Below, piece after piece: positions 56,025 through 64,000 of a DNA stretch of 64,000 bases. Source of the DNA: Ruegeria arenilitoris (GTDB lineage: Bacteria; Pseudomonadota; Alphaproteobacteria; Rhodobacterales; Rhodobacteraceae); assembly GCF_013035425.1 (NCBI RefSeq), contig NZ_WQHX01000001.1:682001-746000 (forward strand), in the 5' to 3' direction. The translations under genes and the position numbers were made by a program. The notes under the pieces are model-generated. The model made no database searches. It worked only from the letters and a program-made list of their open reading frames with translations, and was not told where the DNA came from. Numbering within the stretch: the first letter of the stretch is position 1; the number at the start of each line of letters is the position of its first letter.

Positions 56025-57428
56025 TTACATCAATTCGCGAACGTCTGTCAGCCGTCCTGTGATTGCTGCGGCGGCAGCCATCGCAGGGCTCAGCAAGTGT
56101 GTGCGTCCGCCACGACCTTGACGTCCCTCAAAGTTGCGGTTCGAGGTTGCCGCGCAACGTTCGCCCGGTTGCAACTGGTCCGGGTTCATGGCCAGACACA
56201 TTGAACATCCGGCGAGACGCCATTCGAAACCGGCCTCTTTGAAAATTTCTGCCAGACCTTCTTCTTCGGCCTGAGCGCGAACAAGACCCGAACCCGGTAC
56301 GACCATTGCACGCATCCCGTCTTTGATCTTCTTGCCCTTAAGGATCTCAGCAGCGGCGCGAAGGTCTTCGATCCTGCCATTGGTACAAGACCCGATGAAG
56401 ACGGTGTCGATTTCCACGTCGCACAGTTTCTGACCGGCTTCCAGACCCATGTATTCAATTGAACGACGGGCGGCATCAACCTTACCGCCTTCAAAGTCCT
56501 CCGGGTGCGGTACAGTTGCGGTGATCGGCAATACATCCTCTGGGCTGGTTCCCCATGTGACGACGGGCGCGATGTCTTCGCCGCGAAGCATAACAACCTT
56601 GTCGAAATGCGCGCCTTCGTCTGTATAAAGCGTCTTCCACCAGTCCATCGCAGCTTCCCACTGCGCGCCCTTAGGAGCATGTGGGCGGCCTTTTACGTAT
56701 TCAAAGGTTGTTTCATCCGGGGCAATCAGACCGGCCCGTGCACCGCCTTCGATCGCCATGTTGCAGACAGTCATTCGGCCTTCCATAGACAGATCGCGGA
56801 TTGCTTCGCCGCAGTATTCGATGACATAGCCTGTGCCGCCAGCGGTGCCAGTCTCGCCAATCACGGCCAGAGTTATGTCTTTGGCGGTCACGCCCGGCTG
56901 CAATTTGCCGGTGATTTCTACCTTCATGTTCTTGGACTTCTTCTGGATCAGAGTCTGCGTGGCCAGAACATGTTCTACCTCAGACGTTCCGATGCCGTGG
57001 GCCAGTGCGCCGAACGCACCGTGGGTTGCGGTATGGCTATCACCGCAAACAACGGTCATGCCCGGCAGAGTCCATCCTTGCTCGGGGCCGACTATGTGGA
57101 CAATGCCCTGACGGACGTCATGTACCGGATAGTAATGAATGCCGAAATCCTTGGCGTTTTTGTCAAGCGCTTCGACTTGTATGCGGGACTCTGGGTTTTC
57201 GATCCCGTTCGCTCGATCCGGCGTGGTTGGCACATTGTGGTCCGGCACGGCGATGGTCTTTTCCGGTGCGCGTACCTTTCGCCCGGCCATGCGCAGGCCC
57301 TCGAATGCTTGTGGGCTGGTGACTTCGTGCACCAGGTGGCGGTCGATATAAAGAAGGCTGGTGCCATCATCGGCCTCGTGCGCGACGTGAGCGTCCCAGA
57401 TCTTATCATAGAGTGTTTTGGGGGACAT
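56025..57428 (-). CDS. leuC: 3-isopropylmalate dehydratase large subunit
   Basis: 467 residues from the ATG at 57428 (GGAGAGG upstream); the frame is open to 57536 but the extra residues are unlike the family. The aconitase-type [4Fe-4S] cysteines lie in [13 protein letters not shown] and [66 protein letters not shown] and [19 protein letters not shown] are diagnostic. It heads the leuC-hdeD-leuD group. Confidence 0.97.
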   Translation of the reverse strand: MSPKTLYDKIWDAHVAHEADDGTSLLYIDRHLVHEVTSPQAFEGLRMAGRKVRAPEKTIAVPDHNVPTTPDRANGIENPESRIQVEALDKNAKDFGIHYYPVHDVRQGIVHIVGPEQGWTLPGMTVVCGDSHTATHGAFGALAHGIGTSEVEHVLATQTLIQKKSKNMKVEITGKLQPGVTAKDITLAVIGETGTAGGTGYVIEYCGEAIRDLSMEGRMTVCNMAIEGGARAGLIAPDETTFEYVKGRPHAPKGAQWEAAMDWWKTLYTDEGAHFDKVVMLRGEDIAPVVTWGTSPEDVLPITATVPHPEDFEGGKVDAARRSIEYMGLEAGQKLCDVEIDTVFIGSCTNGRIEDLRAAAEILKGKKIKDGMRAMVVPGSGLVRAQAEEEGLAEIFKEAGFEWRLAGCSMCLAMNPDQLQPGERCAATSNRNFEGRQGRGGRTHLLSPAMAAAAAITGRLTDVRELM

Positions 57429-57562
57429 TGGTCCTCTCCCGTATTGAATGAGAAATAGCTGGCGAGTGGCTGCGCGACTATAGGCGGGCCAGAACTGTGC
57501 GGGCAGCCCCAAAGAACCGTTCACGCAGACGCGCACGGTCTTGCAGGTCGATATTGGGGGCC

Positions 57563-57578
57563 TTATGAGGTCTCATAA
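57563..57578. promoter_or_regulatory. Inverted repeat in the divergent leuC/rsfS region
   Basis: TTATGAG-GT-CTCATAA, two perfect seven-base arms, lies 135 bases before the leuC start inside the 324-base gap 57429-57752. It has the size and symmetry of an operator for a dimeric regulator. Nothing else was recognised in this gap; no leucine-rich leader peptide is evident. Confidence 0.45.
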
Positions 57579-57752
57579 TCGGTCAGATATAGATACTGTC
57601 TGAGTCTATCAAGGTCTTAGCACACACTTGAAGATGCTATTGAGGCACAATTCTGCGAGTTTTCAGGGGCCTTCATTGAAATGTCACAAGGTGCTTGTTA
57701 CCTTATACCTACCCCAGCGCCGGGGCTTGCAGGCGCGTAGCAAAGGAGGACA

Positions 57753-57809
57753 ATGTCCTGTCTCTACATACTCAGGCGGGTTTGCCCGCCGATGAAGGGG
57801 CCAGCGTAA
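57753..57809 (+). CDS. Putative 18-residue leader ORF overlapping the rsfS start
   Basis: A short open frame starts at ATG 57753, five bases after a perfect AAAGGAGG, and encodes 18 residues (MSCLYILRRV, then CPPMKGPA). Its TAA stop overlaps the ATG of rsfS in the form TAATG. It lies in a different frame from rsfS. The strong ribosome site and the stop-start overlap suggest translational coupling: ribosomes finishing the leader restart on rsfS. No family can be assigned to so short a peptide. Confidence 0.4.
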   Translation: MSCLYILRRVCPPMKGPA

Positions 57810-58168
57810 TGGCCCACTCTCAGTCAATCAGCGACAAGCTGCTTGAACGTATTCTATCCTCACTTTCCGATGACAAAGCCGAAGACGTCGTGCAGATAAA
57901 CCTGCAAGGCAAGTCATCTGTGGCCGATCACATGGTGGTCGCGTCAGGGCGGTCGACCCGACAGGTTTCGGCTATTGCGGGAAAGTTGACGGATCGCATC
58001 AAGCAGGAATTCGGTTTTACATCCAAAGTTGAAGGCAAAGATACCGGCGATTGGGTACTGATCGATACTGGCGATGTGATTGTCCATATCTTTCGCCCGG
58101 AGGTACGAGAATTCTATCAGCTGGAAAAGATGTGGCTGCCCCAGAGCGGCAGCGCCTCGGCTAACTGA
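57809..58168 (+). CDS. rsfS: Ribosome silencing factor RsfS
   Basis: 119 residues from the ATG at 57809. RsfS binds uL14 and stops 30S joining under poor nutrition. The core LSSLSDDKAEDVVQINLQGKSSVADHMVVASGRSTRQVSAIAGKL and DTGDWVLIDTGDVIVHIFRPEVREFYQLEKMW is typical. The frame is open upstream to 57695, but the only good ribosome site belongs to a different frame. It lies 44 bases before rlmH, its usual neighbour. Confidence 0.94.
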   Translation: MAHSQSISDKLLERILSSLSDDKAEDVVQINLQGKSSVADHMVVASGRSTRQVSAIAGKLTDRIKQEFGFTSKVEGKDTGDWVLIDTGDVIVHIFRPEVREFYQLEKMWLPQSGSASAN

Positions 58169-58212
58169 GGCGCCATCCCGGCCTGTATTAAGAGGCTGGC
58201 GGCGAGAGAAAG

Positions 58213-58683
58213 ATGCGCATTAGCATTATTGCGGTCGGTCGTTTGCGTGCCGGACCGGAAAAGGCACTGCTTGACGACTACCTGACCCGTTTTGAACGAA
58301 CCGGTCGCGCATTGGGTTTGGGCCCGGTGCGAGTGGTCGAAGTTGAGGACAAAAAGAATGCCGGTGTGGGCGCAGAAGCCGCACTGTTGCGTAAGGCGCT
58401 TCCCAGGGACGCGGTTTTATGCACGCTGGATGAACGGGGCAAAACGATATCATCACCCGAATTTGCAAAGAAGCTAGGTGCTTGGCGCGATGCTGGTCGA
58501 CAGGATTTGGCGCTGATCATAGGCGGAGCTGACGGAATAGACTCTAATCTGCGGGATGAAGCGGATTTTTCGATATCTTTCGGGTCGATGGTCTGGCCAC
58601 ATATGTTGGTCCGTGTGATGTTATCCGAACAACTATACAGGGCCGCCAACATATTGTCGGGTGGTCCTTACCACCGGATCTGA
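58213..58683 (+). CDS. rlmH: 23S rRNA pseudouridine-1915 N3-methyltransferase
   Basis: 156 residues of the SPOUT family. RlmH methylates pseudouridine 1915 of helix 69 in assembled ribosomes with S-adenosylmethionine. MRISIIAVGRLRAGPEKALLDDYLTRF, TLDERGKTISSPEFA, LIIGGADGIDSNLRDEADFSISFGSMVWPHMLVRVMLSEQLYRA and the end GGPYHRI are diagnostic. It follows rsfS, so two ribosome-related genes stand together. Confidence 0.97.
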   Translation: MRISIIAVGRLRAGPEKALLDDYLTRFERTGRALGLGPVRVVEVEDKKNAGVGAEAALLRKALPRDAVLCTLDERGKTISSPEFAKKLGAWRDAGRQDLALIIGGADGIDSNLRDEADFSISFGSMVWPHMLVRVMLSEQLYRAANILSGGPYHRI

Positions 58684-58684
58684 A

Positions 58685-59170
58685 ATGGCGAAGCTGCTGA
58701 TCGTTTTCCATTCTCGCACGGGTGGCAGCCGTCAAATGGCTGAAGCTGCCGCAGAAGCCGCGCGTGCAGAGACCGAGACCATTTTGAAATCAGCGGATCA
58801 AGCAGGGCCAGACGATCTGTTGCAATCCGATGGTTATATCTTTTGTGCGCCTGAGAATCTGGCGGCGATTTCAGGTTTGATGAAAGAATTCTTTGACCGC
58901 TGTTATTACCCTGTTTTGGGTCGAATCGAGGGGCGGCCTTATGCCCAGATGATTTGCGCGGGTTCGGATGGTGAAAACGCGGCCCGCCAAATGGCTAGGA
59001 TTGCGACAGGCTGGAGGCTGAAACAAGTCCAACCAACCTTGATCCTGTGCACCCATGCCCAAACGCCCGAGGACATACAGGCCGAAAAGGTAATTCCAGA
59101 GCATGAATTGGAGCAATGCCGCGAAATCGGGGCAGCGTTAGCAGCCGGCTTAAGCATGGGGGTATTCTGA
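58685..59170 (+). CDS. Flavodoxin-like NAD(P)H:FMN reductase-type protein
   Basis: 161 residues from the ATG at 58685, one base after the rlmH stop. The FMN phosphate loop is LIVFHSRTGGSRQMAEAAAEAA; SDGYIFCAPENLAAISGLMKEFFDRCYYPVLG and YAQMICAGSDGENAARQMARIATGWRLK complete the flavodoxin fold. Close relatives are called flavodoxin family or NADPH-dependent FMN reductase proteins. The redox partner is unknown. The spacing implies it is part of the rsfS-rlmH transcript. Confidence 0.85.
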   Translation: MAKLLIVFHSRTGGSRQMAEAAAEAARAETETILKSADQAGPDDLLQSDGYIFCAPENLAAISGLMKEFFDRCYYPVLGRIEGRPYAQMICAGSDGENAARQMARIATGWRLKQVQPTLILCTHAQTPEDIQAEKVIPEHELEQCREIGAALAAGLSMGVF

Positions 59171-59172
59171 GT

Positions 59173-59520
59173 TTAATTCAGTGCCACCAATACGGTTTCA
59201 TCGCCCCAACCATCAACATTGCATCGTGCCTGTACTTGCACCTGCGAAACGCCATCCGGAATGACGACACCGCCGAGCGAACGGGTGAACGGCTGTTCAT
59301 TCTCATGCGGGTGATGCAACACGCGAATACCAAGCTCATTTCCTTGCATGTCAAGTATTCGCCAGCCATCGGCATAATGGTCCCAGCCTGTGTCAGGATG
59401 CCTGATCGCGACGTCGAAACTCCAGGTGTCGCCGTCGCGATCGGCCGAGACGTTCTCGATTGTTGGTGGATCGGCCAAAGCTGAACCGGTCATTAGAAGG
59501 CTGAGAATCAGATATCGCAT
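59173..59520 (-). CDS. Small exported protein, family unknown
   Basis: 115 residues. A signal peptide (MRYLILSLLMTGSALA) predicts export. The rest looks like a single beta-sandwich-like domain (ENVSADRDGDTWSFDVAIRHPDTGWDHYADGWRILDMQGNELGIRVLHHPHENEQPFTR...VPDGVSQVQVQARCNVDGWG). His-rich loops (HHPHENEQ) are visible. It lies two bases from the end of the flavodoxin-like gene, convergent. I do not recognise the family. Confidence 0.75.
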   Translation of the reverse strand: MRYLILSLLMTGSALADPPTIENVSADRDGDTWSFDVAIRHPDTGWDHYADGWRILDMQGNELGIRVLHHPHENEQPFTRSLGGVVIPDGVSQVQVQARCNVDGWGDETVLVALN

Positions 59521-59555
59521 GATCGAACCTTAGGGCCTGTCGGGGCCTGTTGAAA

Positions 59556-60266
59556 TCACGTCTCTGTGTTTGGGGGCCGGGTCATTAACACAGTCCGGGA
59601 ATGCGACACGAACTCACGCCGATACAACACGCCCAGTGTAATGAGAGAACTGACGATCAACGCAACCGGCCCAAGTATCCACGCTAATGCACCTAGGGCA
59701 AAATAAGTCACACGAAGACCTCGATTGAAACTTCTTGCGGCGGTGACGCAGATCTCGGCCGCCTGCGCCGCGCGTGGGTAGGCCTCGGGATCGTCAGGAT
59801 CGTTCGGCACGGCTGCCATCAGAACGGCGCAGTATCCAAACAAACGATGTGCCCACACATATTTCAGAAATGCGTTCGCCAAAAAAAGGATTACGATCAA
59901 TATCTTGACTTCCCATACCACTGCCGGCGCACTACCGATTGCCAAATCTTTGGCGACGCCTGCCAGGCGTTCGGTATTACCCATCAAAGCAACTCCGCCG
60001 CCGATGGCGATCATGGTGGTCGATGCGAAAAATGTGCTGCCCTGCCGCATCGTTCCGACGACTTGCGCGTCAAACATTCTGGGTTGCCGCGTTACCATTT
60101 CCCGCATCCACTTCCGACGGAAATCATCCATCATCATCGAAACGGATGGCTTATGCGCTGCAGGATGCTCGATCCTCCAGCCTATCCACAACCAAGCGCC
60201 CAGCAAAAACAGAATGGCGGCATAGTCCAAAGGGGAAAACAAAATTGCCCTGTCTATCCAAGTCAT
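59556..60266 (-). CDS. DUF599-family membrane protein
   Basis: 236 residues from the ATG at 60266. The alternative is a TTG at 60311, 15 codons earlier. Four hydrophobic segments are seen (PLDYAAILFLLGAWLWIGW, GSTFFASTTMIAIGGGVALMG, VWEVKILIVILFLANAFLKYVW, VTYFALGALAWILGPVALIVSSLITLGVLY), with the FRRKWMREMVTRQPRMFDAQVVGTMRQGSTFFAST block typical of DUF599. Function unknown. It is divergent from glcD with an 81-base gap. Confidence 0.85.
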   Translation of the reverse strand: MTWIDRAILFSPLDYAAILFLLGAWLWIGWRIEHPAAHKPSVSMMMDDFRRKWMREMVTRQPRMFDAQVVGTMRQGSTFFASTTMIAIGGGVALMGNTERLAGVAKDLAIGSAPAVVWEVKILIVILFLANAFLKYVWAHRLFGYCAVLMAAVPNDPDDPEAYPRAAQAAEICVTAARSFNRGLRVTYFALGALAWILGPVALIVSSLITLGVLYRREFVSHSRTVLMTRPPNTET

Positions 60267-60347
60267 ACCCGCGACAGTACGTCCGGAAATCGTAACTTGC
60301 CAGTCACTCAAATTGGTAATATTATTTTACCAAATGGAGGGATCGCC

Positions 60348-61796
60348 ATGGAAATGCCTCAACCAAACCCTGAAATCCTGATGCGAAAGAACACGGTTCT
60401 TGCGCGATTGCGACAGGTTTTACCGTCCGACGCCATTATTCACGACGAGGCTGAAACCCGCGCTTATGAATGCGATGCCTTAACGGCCTACAAGTGCCCA
60501 CCAATGCTGGCAGTACTGCCGTCGAACACTCAGGAAGTTTCGGATGTATTGCGCATTTGCCATCAAGAAGGAGTACCAGTTGTACCTCGCGGAGCAGGGA
60601 CCTCTTTGGCTGGTGGGGCATTGCCGACGGCTGATTGCGTTATCCTTGGGGTCGCTCGGATGAACGAGGTTCTTGAAACCGACTATGACAACCGATTTAT
60701 CCGGGTTCAGACTGGGCGAACAAATCTGAGCGTAACGGGTGCAGTTGAAGCAGAAGACTTTTTCTACGCGCCCGATCCCTCATCGCAATTGGCGTGCGCT
60801 ATAGCAGGAAATATTGCGATGAACTCCGGCGGGGCGCATTGCCTGAAATACGGTGTCACGACCAATAATCTGTTGGGCGTAACCATGGTTATGATGGACG
60901 GTAGTGTTGTCGAATTCGGGGGCGCATTTCTGGATGCAGGCGGATTGGACCTGTTGGGTTTGATTTGCGGTTCGGAAGGGCAGTTGGGTGTGGTAACCGA
61001 GGCGACACTAAGGATACTGCGCAAACCCGAAGGCGCCCGACCTGTGTTGATGGGCTTTAGCGACAACGAGGTCGCTGGGCAGTGCGTTTCGGATATTATT
61101 AAGTCCGGAATCCTGCCCGTCGCGATCGAATTCATGGATCGCCTTTGCATTGAGGCTTGTGAGAACTTCGCAAAGGCTGGTTATCCTGAATGCGAGTCAC
61201 TGTTGATTGTCGAAGTCGAAGGGTCAGAGGCCGAGATAGACAGCCAGCTTTCCAAGATCATGGAAATCGCAAAGCGCCATGACCCGGTGGAGCTGCGCCA
61301 AAGCCAATCCGAGGACGAAAGTGCTCGGATTTGGCTCGGTCGCAAGTCTGCCTTTGGGGCTATGGGGCAGATCAATGATTACATGTGCCTGGATGGGACA
61401 ATTCCGGTGTCTTCCCTTCCTTATGTGCTGCGCCGCATTGGGGAACTGAGCGAGGAATATGGATTGGACGTCGGCAACGTGTTTCATGCTGGCGACGGCA
61501 ATATGCACCCGTTGATCCTTTTTGATGCCAACAAACCCGGTGATCTAGAGAAATGCGAGGCATTCGGTGCGGAAATACTGAAGCTATGTGTTGATGCAGG
61601 AGGGTGCCTGACCGGTGAGCACGGAGTCGGCATCGAGAAACGCGACTTGATGACCCATCAATATTCACCGCAAGATCTGGAAGCCCAAATGCAGGTCAAG
61701 GACGTGTTTGACCCAAGTTGGTTGCTCAACCCGGCAAAAGTGTTCCCTTTGAGCGTCTCCGAGTCCCGCCGCGAAGCACAGATTGCGGCAGAATAA
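60348..61796 (+). CDS. glcD: Glycolate oxidase subunit GlcD
   Basis: 482 residues from the ATG at 60348 (GGAGGG upstream). It is the FAD-binding subunit that oxidises glycolate to glyoxylate. The PCMH-type FAD site shows MLAVLPSNTQEVSDVLRICHQEGVPVVPRGAGTSLAGGALP and SQLACAIAGNIAMNSGGAHCLKYG. The C-terminal domain has VFHAGDGNMHPLILFD and TGEHGVGIEKRDLM. It heads glcDEF; the regulator glcC is not seen in the window. Confidence 0.95.
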   Translation: MEMPQPNPEILMRKNTVLARLRQVLPSDAIIHDEAETRAYECDALTAYKCPPMLAVLPSNTQEVSDVLRICHQEGVPVVPRGAGTSLAGGALPTADCVILGVARMNEVLETDYDNRFIRVQTGRTNLSVTGAVEAEDFFYAPDPSSQLACAIAGNIAMNSGGAHCLKYGVTTNNLLGVTMVMMDGSVVEFGGAFLDAGGLDLLGLICGSEGQLGVVTEATLRILRKPEGARPVLMGFSDNEVAGQCVSDIIKSGILPVAIEFMDRLCIEACENFAKAGYPECESLLIVEVEGSEAEIDSQLSKIMEIAKRHDPVELRQSQSEDESARIWLGRKSAFGAMGQINDYMCLDGTIPVSSLPYVLRRIGELSEEYGLDVGNVFHAGDGNMHPLILFDANKPGDLEKCEAFGAEILKLCVDAGGCLTGEHGVGIEKRDLMTHQYSPQDLEAQMQVKDVFDPSWLLNPAKVFPLSVSESRREAQIAAE

Positions 61797-61821
61797 CAGG
61801 CTCTAACAAAGAAGATTTGCT

Positions 61822-62922
61822 ATGAAACCTGAAACTGAAGCCGAACTGGCGGAAATCGTGTCCAGGCTCAAAGAACCGGTTCGTATTGTGGGTGGTGGTA
61901 CAGGTGGCATCCTTGAACCCGATGCAGAATTGAGTACCACAGGGCTGTCCGGCATCACACTTTACGAACCCGGTGCACTGACTTTGGTAGCACAGGCCGG
62001 AACCCCGGTCGCGCAGATCGAAAAACAACTCGCAGCAGAGGGTCAGCACCTTGCGTTCGAACCGGCAGATTATCGCGAATTATTGAGCACAACCGGGGAG
62101 CCGACCATTGGCGGCGTTGTCGCAGCGAATGTGTCTGGACCACGTAGAATACAATCTGGAGCGTGCCGGGACTTTCTGCTTGGTGTCCGTTTCGTCGATG
62201 GACAAGGAATGGTTATAAAAAACGGCGGAAGAGTGATGAAAAATGTCACCGGGTATGATCTGGTGAAACTGATGGCAGGATCGTGGGGGACATTGGGTGT
62301 ATTGTCTGAAGTATCGCTAAAAGTTCTGCCAAAACCTGAAACAACAGCTACTCTTTCAATTCAAACTAACGACTTGGACTTGGCGATTCAGGCAATGTCA
62401 AAGGCCTTGCGCTCTCCGTTCGAAGTAAGTGGTGCCGCCTACGATCCGGAGCAGGGGCAAGTATACCTGAGAATTGAAGGTTTTAGTGAATCGGTAGATT
62501 ATCGGAGCGAAAAACTACGCGTGGAGCTGGCCGAATTCGGCGATATCTCGGATAACAGCAATTCAGAAGCGCTTTGGACTGAAATTCGGGATGCAAACAC
62601 GTTCGGGGGAATGGAAGGCGACGTGTGGCGCATATCAGTTAAACCCAGCGACGCGCCGCAGATAGTGGCAAAACTGGCGGCGAGAAAAACTCTGCTTGAT
62701 TGGGGCGGCGGTTTGATCTGGGCGTTGGTCCCAAGCGGAGCAGATATACGTGCTCGCCTGGATCGATTTCAGGGTCACGCAACACTGGTGCGCGCTAATT
62801 TAGATACGTTCGACTCCCTTGGTCGTTTTCAGTCGGAAAATGCTGCAATTTCGGCTCTAACTAAAGGAATTAGGAAGAAATTCGATCCGCGGGGTATATT
62901 CAATCCGGGGATGATGGGATAA
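61822..62922 (+). CDS. glcE: Glycolate oxidase subunit GlcE
   Basis: 366 residues, a shorter FAD-binding protein related to GlcD: VRIVGGGTGGILEPDAELSTTGLSGI, LALVAQAGTPVAQIEKQLA-type block, GEPTIGGVVAANVSGPRRIQSGACRDFLLGVRFVDGQG and MKNVTGYDLVKLMAGSWGTLGVLSEVSLKVLPKP. It lies 25 bases after glcD and five before glcF, so the three are one operon. Confidence 0.95.
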   Translation: MKPETEAELAEIVSRLKEPVRIVGGGTGGILEPDAELSTTGLSGITLYEPGALTLVAQAGTPVAQIEKQLAAEGQHLAFEPADYRELLSTTGEPTIGGVVAANVSGPRRIQSGACRDFLLGVRFVDGQGMVIKNGGRVMKNVTGYDLVKLMAGSWGTLGVLSEVSLKVLPKPETTATLSIQTNDLDLAIQAMSKALRSPFEVSGAAYDPEQGQVYLRIEGFSESVDYRSEKLRVELAEFGDISDNSNSEALWTEIRDANTFGGMEGDVWRISVKPSDAPQIVAKLAARKTLLDWGGGLIWALVPSGADIRARLDRFQGHATLVRANLDTFDSLGRFQSENAAISALTKGIRKKFDPRGIFNPGMMG

Positions 62923-62926
62923 CGCG

Positions 62927-64000
62927 ATGCAGACGCATTTCACCGAAAAACAGTTGCAGGATCCGGCCATTCAGCGGTCCAATGAAATACTGCGCAATTG
63001 TGTGCATTGTGGATTTTGCACTGCGACCTGTCCAACATATCAAGTTTTGGGGGACGAGCTGGACAGCCCTCGCGGGCGCATCTACCTGATAAAGGACATG
63101 CTGGAAAATGAGCGTGTGCCAGACGAAAAGACCGTCAAGCATATCGATCGGTGTCTATCTTGCCTTGCTTGCATGACGACCTGTCCATCCGGCGTGCATT
63201 ATATGCATCTGGTCGATCATGCGCGTGAGTACATTGAAAAAAAGTACAAGCGTCCCATAACGGATCGTGCTTTGCGATGGGTTCTGTCGCGAATTTTGCC
63301 ATACCCAATGCGGTTTCGTTGGGCGCTGATCGGCGCCAAACTGGGGCGACCATTTAGGTTTCTAATGCCTGATGCCCGGCTGCGCGCGATGCTGGATATG
63401 GCCCCCAAGCACATTCCACCAGTCAGCCGCAATGACGACCCGCAAAGTTTTCAACCAACGGGGGACCGTAAAAAACGTGTCGCCTTGATGACCGGATGCG
63501 CACAGAAAGCATTGAACACAGATATAAACGACGCCACGATCCGATTGTTGACCCGGTTGGGTTGCGAAGTCGTGATCGCTGAAGGTGCGGGATGCTGTGG
63601 TGCTCTGACCCATCACATGGGTAAGTCAAAAGAAAGCCATGCTTCGGCGGCAGCCAATATTCGTGCCTGGGTGCGCGAAATGGATGACAAGGGTTTGGAC
63701 GCTATTGTCATCAATACGTCTGGCTGCGGGACTACGGTTAAGGATTACACCCACATGTTCCGCAACGACGCGCTAGCTCAAGACGCTGAGCGCGTATCAA
63801 GAATTGCGATGGACGTGAGTGAGGTGCTGACTCAACTTGACCTGCCGGAGTGTGACGCCAAACCTATTTCGGTGGCTTATCATGCAGCGTGCTCCCTACA
63901 GCACGGACAAAAGATCAAGTCGTTTCCAAAAGAGTTGCTGCAAACAGCAGGATTCACTGTGTTAGAGCCTGCTGACAGCCATCTTTGTTGCGGGTCAGCA
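62927..64000 (+). CDS. glcF: Glycolate oxidase iron-sulfur subunit GlcF (cut by window end)
   Basis: 358 codons are seen from the ATG at 62927; the frame is open at the window end, so about 60-80 residues are missing. Two [4Fe-4S] motifs lie near the start: NCVHCGFCTATCPTY and CLSCLACMTTCPSGV. The CCG-domain motifs follow: MTGCAQKAL, GAGCCGALTHHMG, NTSGCGTTVKDY, AYHAACSLQHGQK and the start of the last, HLCCGSA. It passes electrons from GlcDE to the respiratory chain. Confidence 0.95.
   Translation, partial: MQTHFTEKQLQDPAIQRSNEILRNCVHCGFCTATCPTYQVLGDELDSPRGRIYLIKDMLENERVPDEKTVKHIDRCLSCLACMTTCPSGVHYMHLVDHAREYIEKKYKRPITDRALRWVLSRILPYPMRFRWALIGAKLGRPFRFLMPDARLRAMLDMAPKHIPPVSRNDDPQSFQPTGDRKKRVALMTGCAQKALNTDINDATIRLLTRLGCEVVIAEGAGCCGALTHHMGKSKESHASAAANIRAWVREMDDKGLDAIVINTSGCGTTVKDYTHMFRNDALAQDAERVSRIAMDVSEVLTQLDLPECDAKPISVAYHAACSLQHGQKIKSFPKELLQTAGFTVLEPADSHLCCGSA

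Noticed and set aside
56505..57458. 317-codon open frame on plus over leuC
   Set aside because: It is a shadow of leuC; the real gene has its cluster cysteines and full length.

Overview
The window looks like a chromosome segment of an alphaproteobacterium of the Rhodobacteraceae, most likely the marine roseobacter group. The basis is gene content and protein style: a fbc-type petABC operon for cytochrome bc1, a petP/petR-like regulator pair, a napFDABC operon, an FMN-riboswitch-controlled type II lumazine synthase, a GTG-started glnK next to amtB, glcDEF, and a saccharopine-dehydrogenase/ALDH7 lysine-degradation pair. No genus can be named from this alone. Gene density is high and most genes are ordinary core metabolism.

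Layout. 0-5 kb: the end of a TPR protein, a secreted caspase-like protein with a C-type-lectin end, a DUF2189 membrane protein, a short secretin-N/BON-type protein, and tRNA-Lys. 5-16 kb: dapF-mtaB, then (minus strand) petABC, a GST and a PaiB-like protein, then (plus strand) FMN riboswitch-ribH2, aroC, an HD protein, an EamA transporter and cobO. 16-22.4 kb: ilvE, petP/petR-like regulators, a histone-deacetylase-like amidohydrolase, and xseB-ispA-dxs for isoprenoid precursors. 22.5-27.4 kb: periplasmic nitrate reductase napFDABC plus a small membrane protein. 27.8-33.2 kb: tRNA-Thr, a decayed tRNA-like sequence, then the most unusual block: YcaO, TfuA, a cytoplasmic HEXXH metalloprotease and a protein ending in eight SGAKV-type repeats, closed by an intrinsic terminator. 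33.2-41.3 kb: a class III cyclase with TPRs, a GNAT acetyltransferase, lysine degradation, a GT14-like glycosyltransferase and a sulfotransferase. 41.4-47 kb: ilvD divergent from an XRE-cupin regulator over palindromic operators, sseA, an aromatic aminotransferase and a YgeA-type racemase. 47-58 kb: glnK-amtB, a class A penicillin-binding protein, leuB, leuD and leuC with interspersed membrane proteins. 57.7-64 kb: rsfS, rlmH, small proteins and glcDEF, with glcF cut by the window end.

How the genes work together. ilvE, ilvD, leuB, leuC and leuD serve branched-chain amino acid synthesis but are scattered. napFDABC draws electrons from quinol through NapC. petABC is the bc1 complex, and the petP/petR-like pair about 7 kb away is its probable regulator by homology. 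The YcaO-TfuA block has the parts of a post-translational peptide-modification system: a backbone-modifying ATP-dependent enzyme, its sulfur-associated partner, a protease, and a candidate substrate with eight glycine-containing repeats on a tail-fibre-like domain. That functional reading is inference. The gene order, the overlap, the motifs and the repeats are directly visible.
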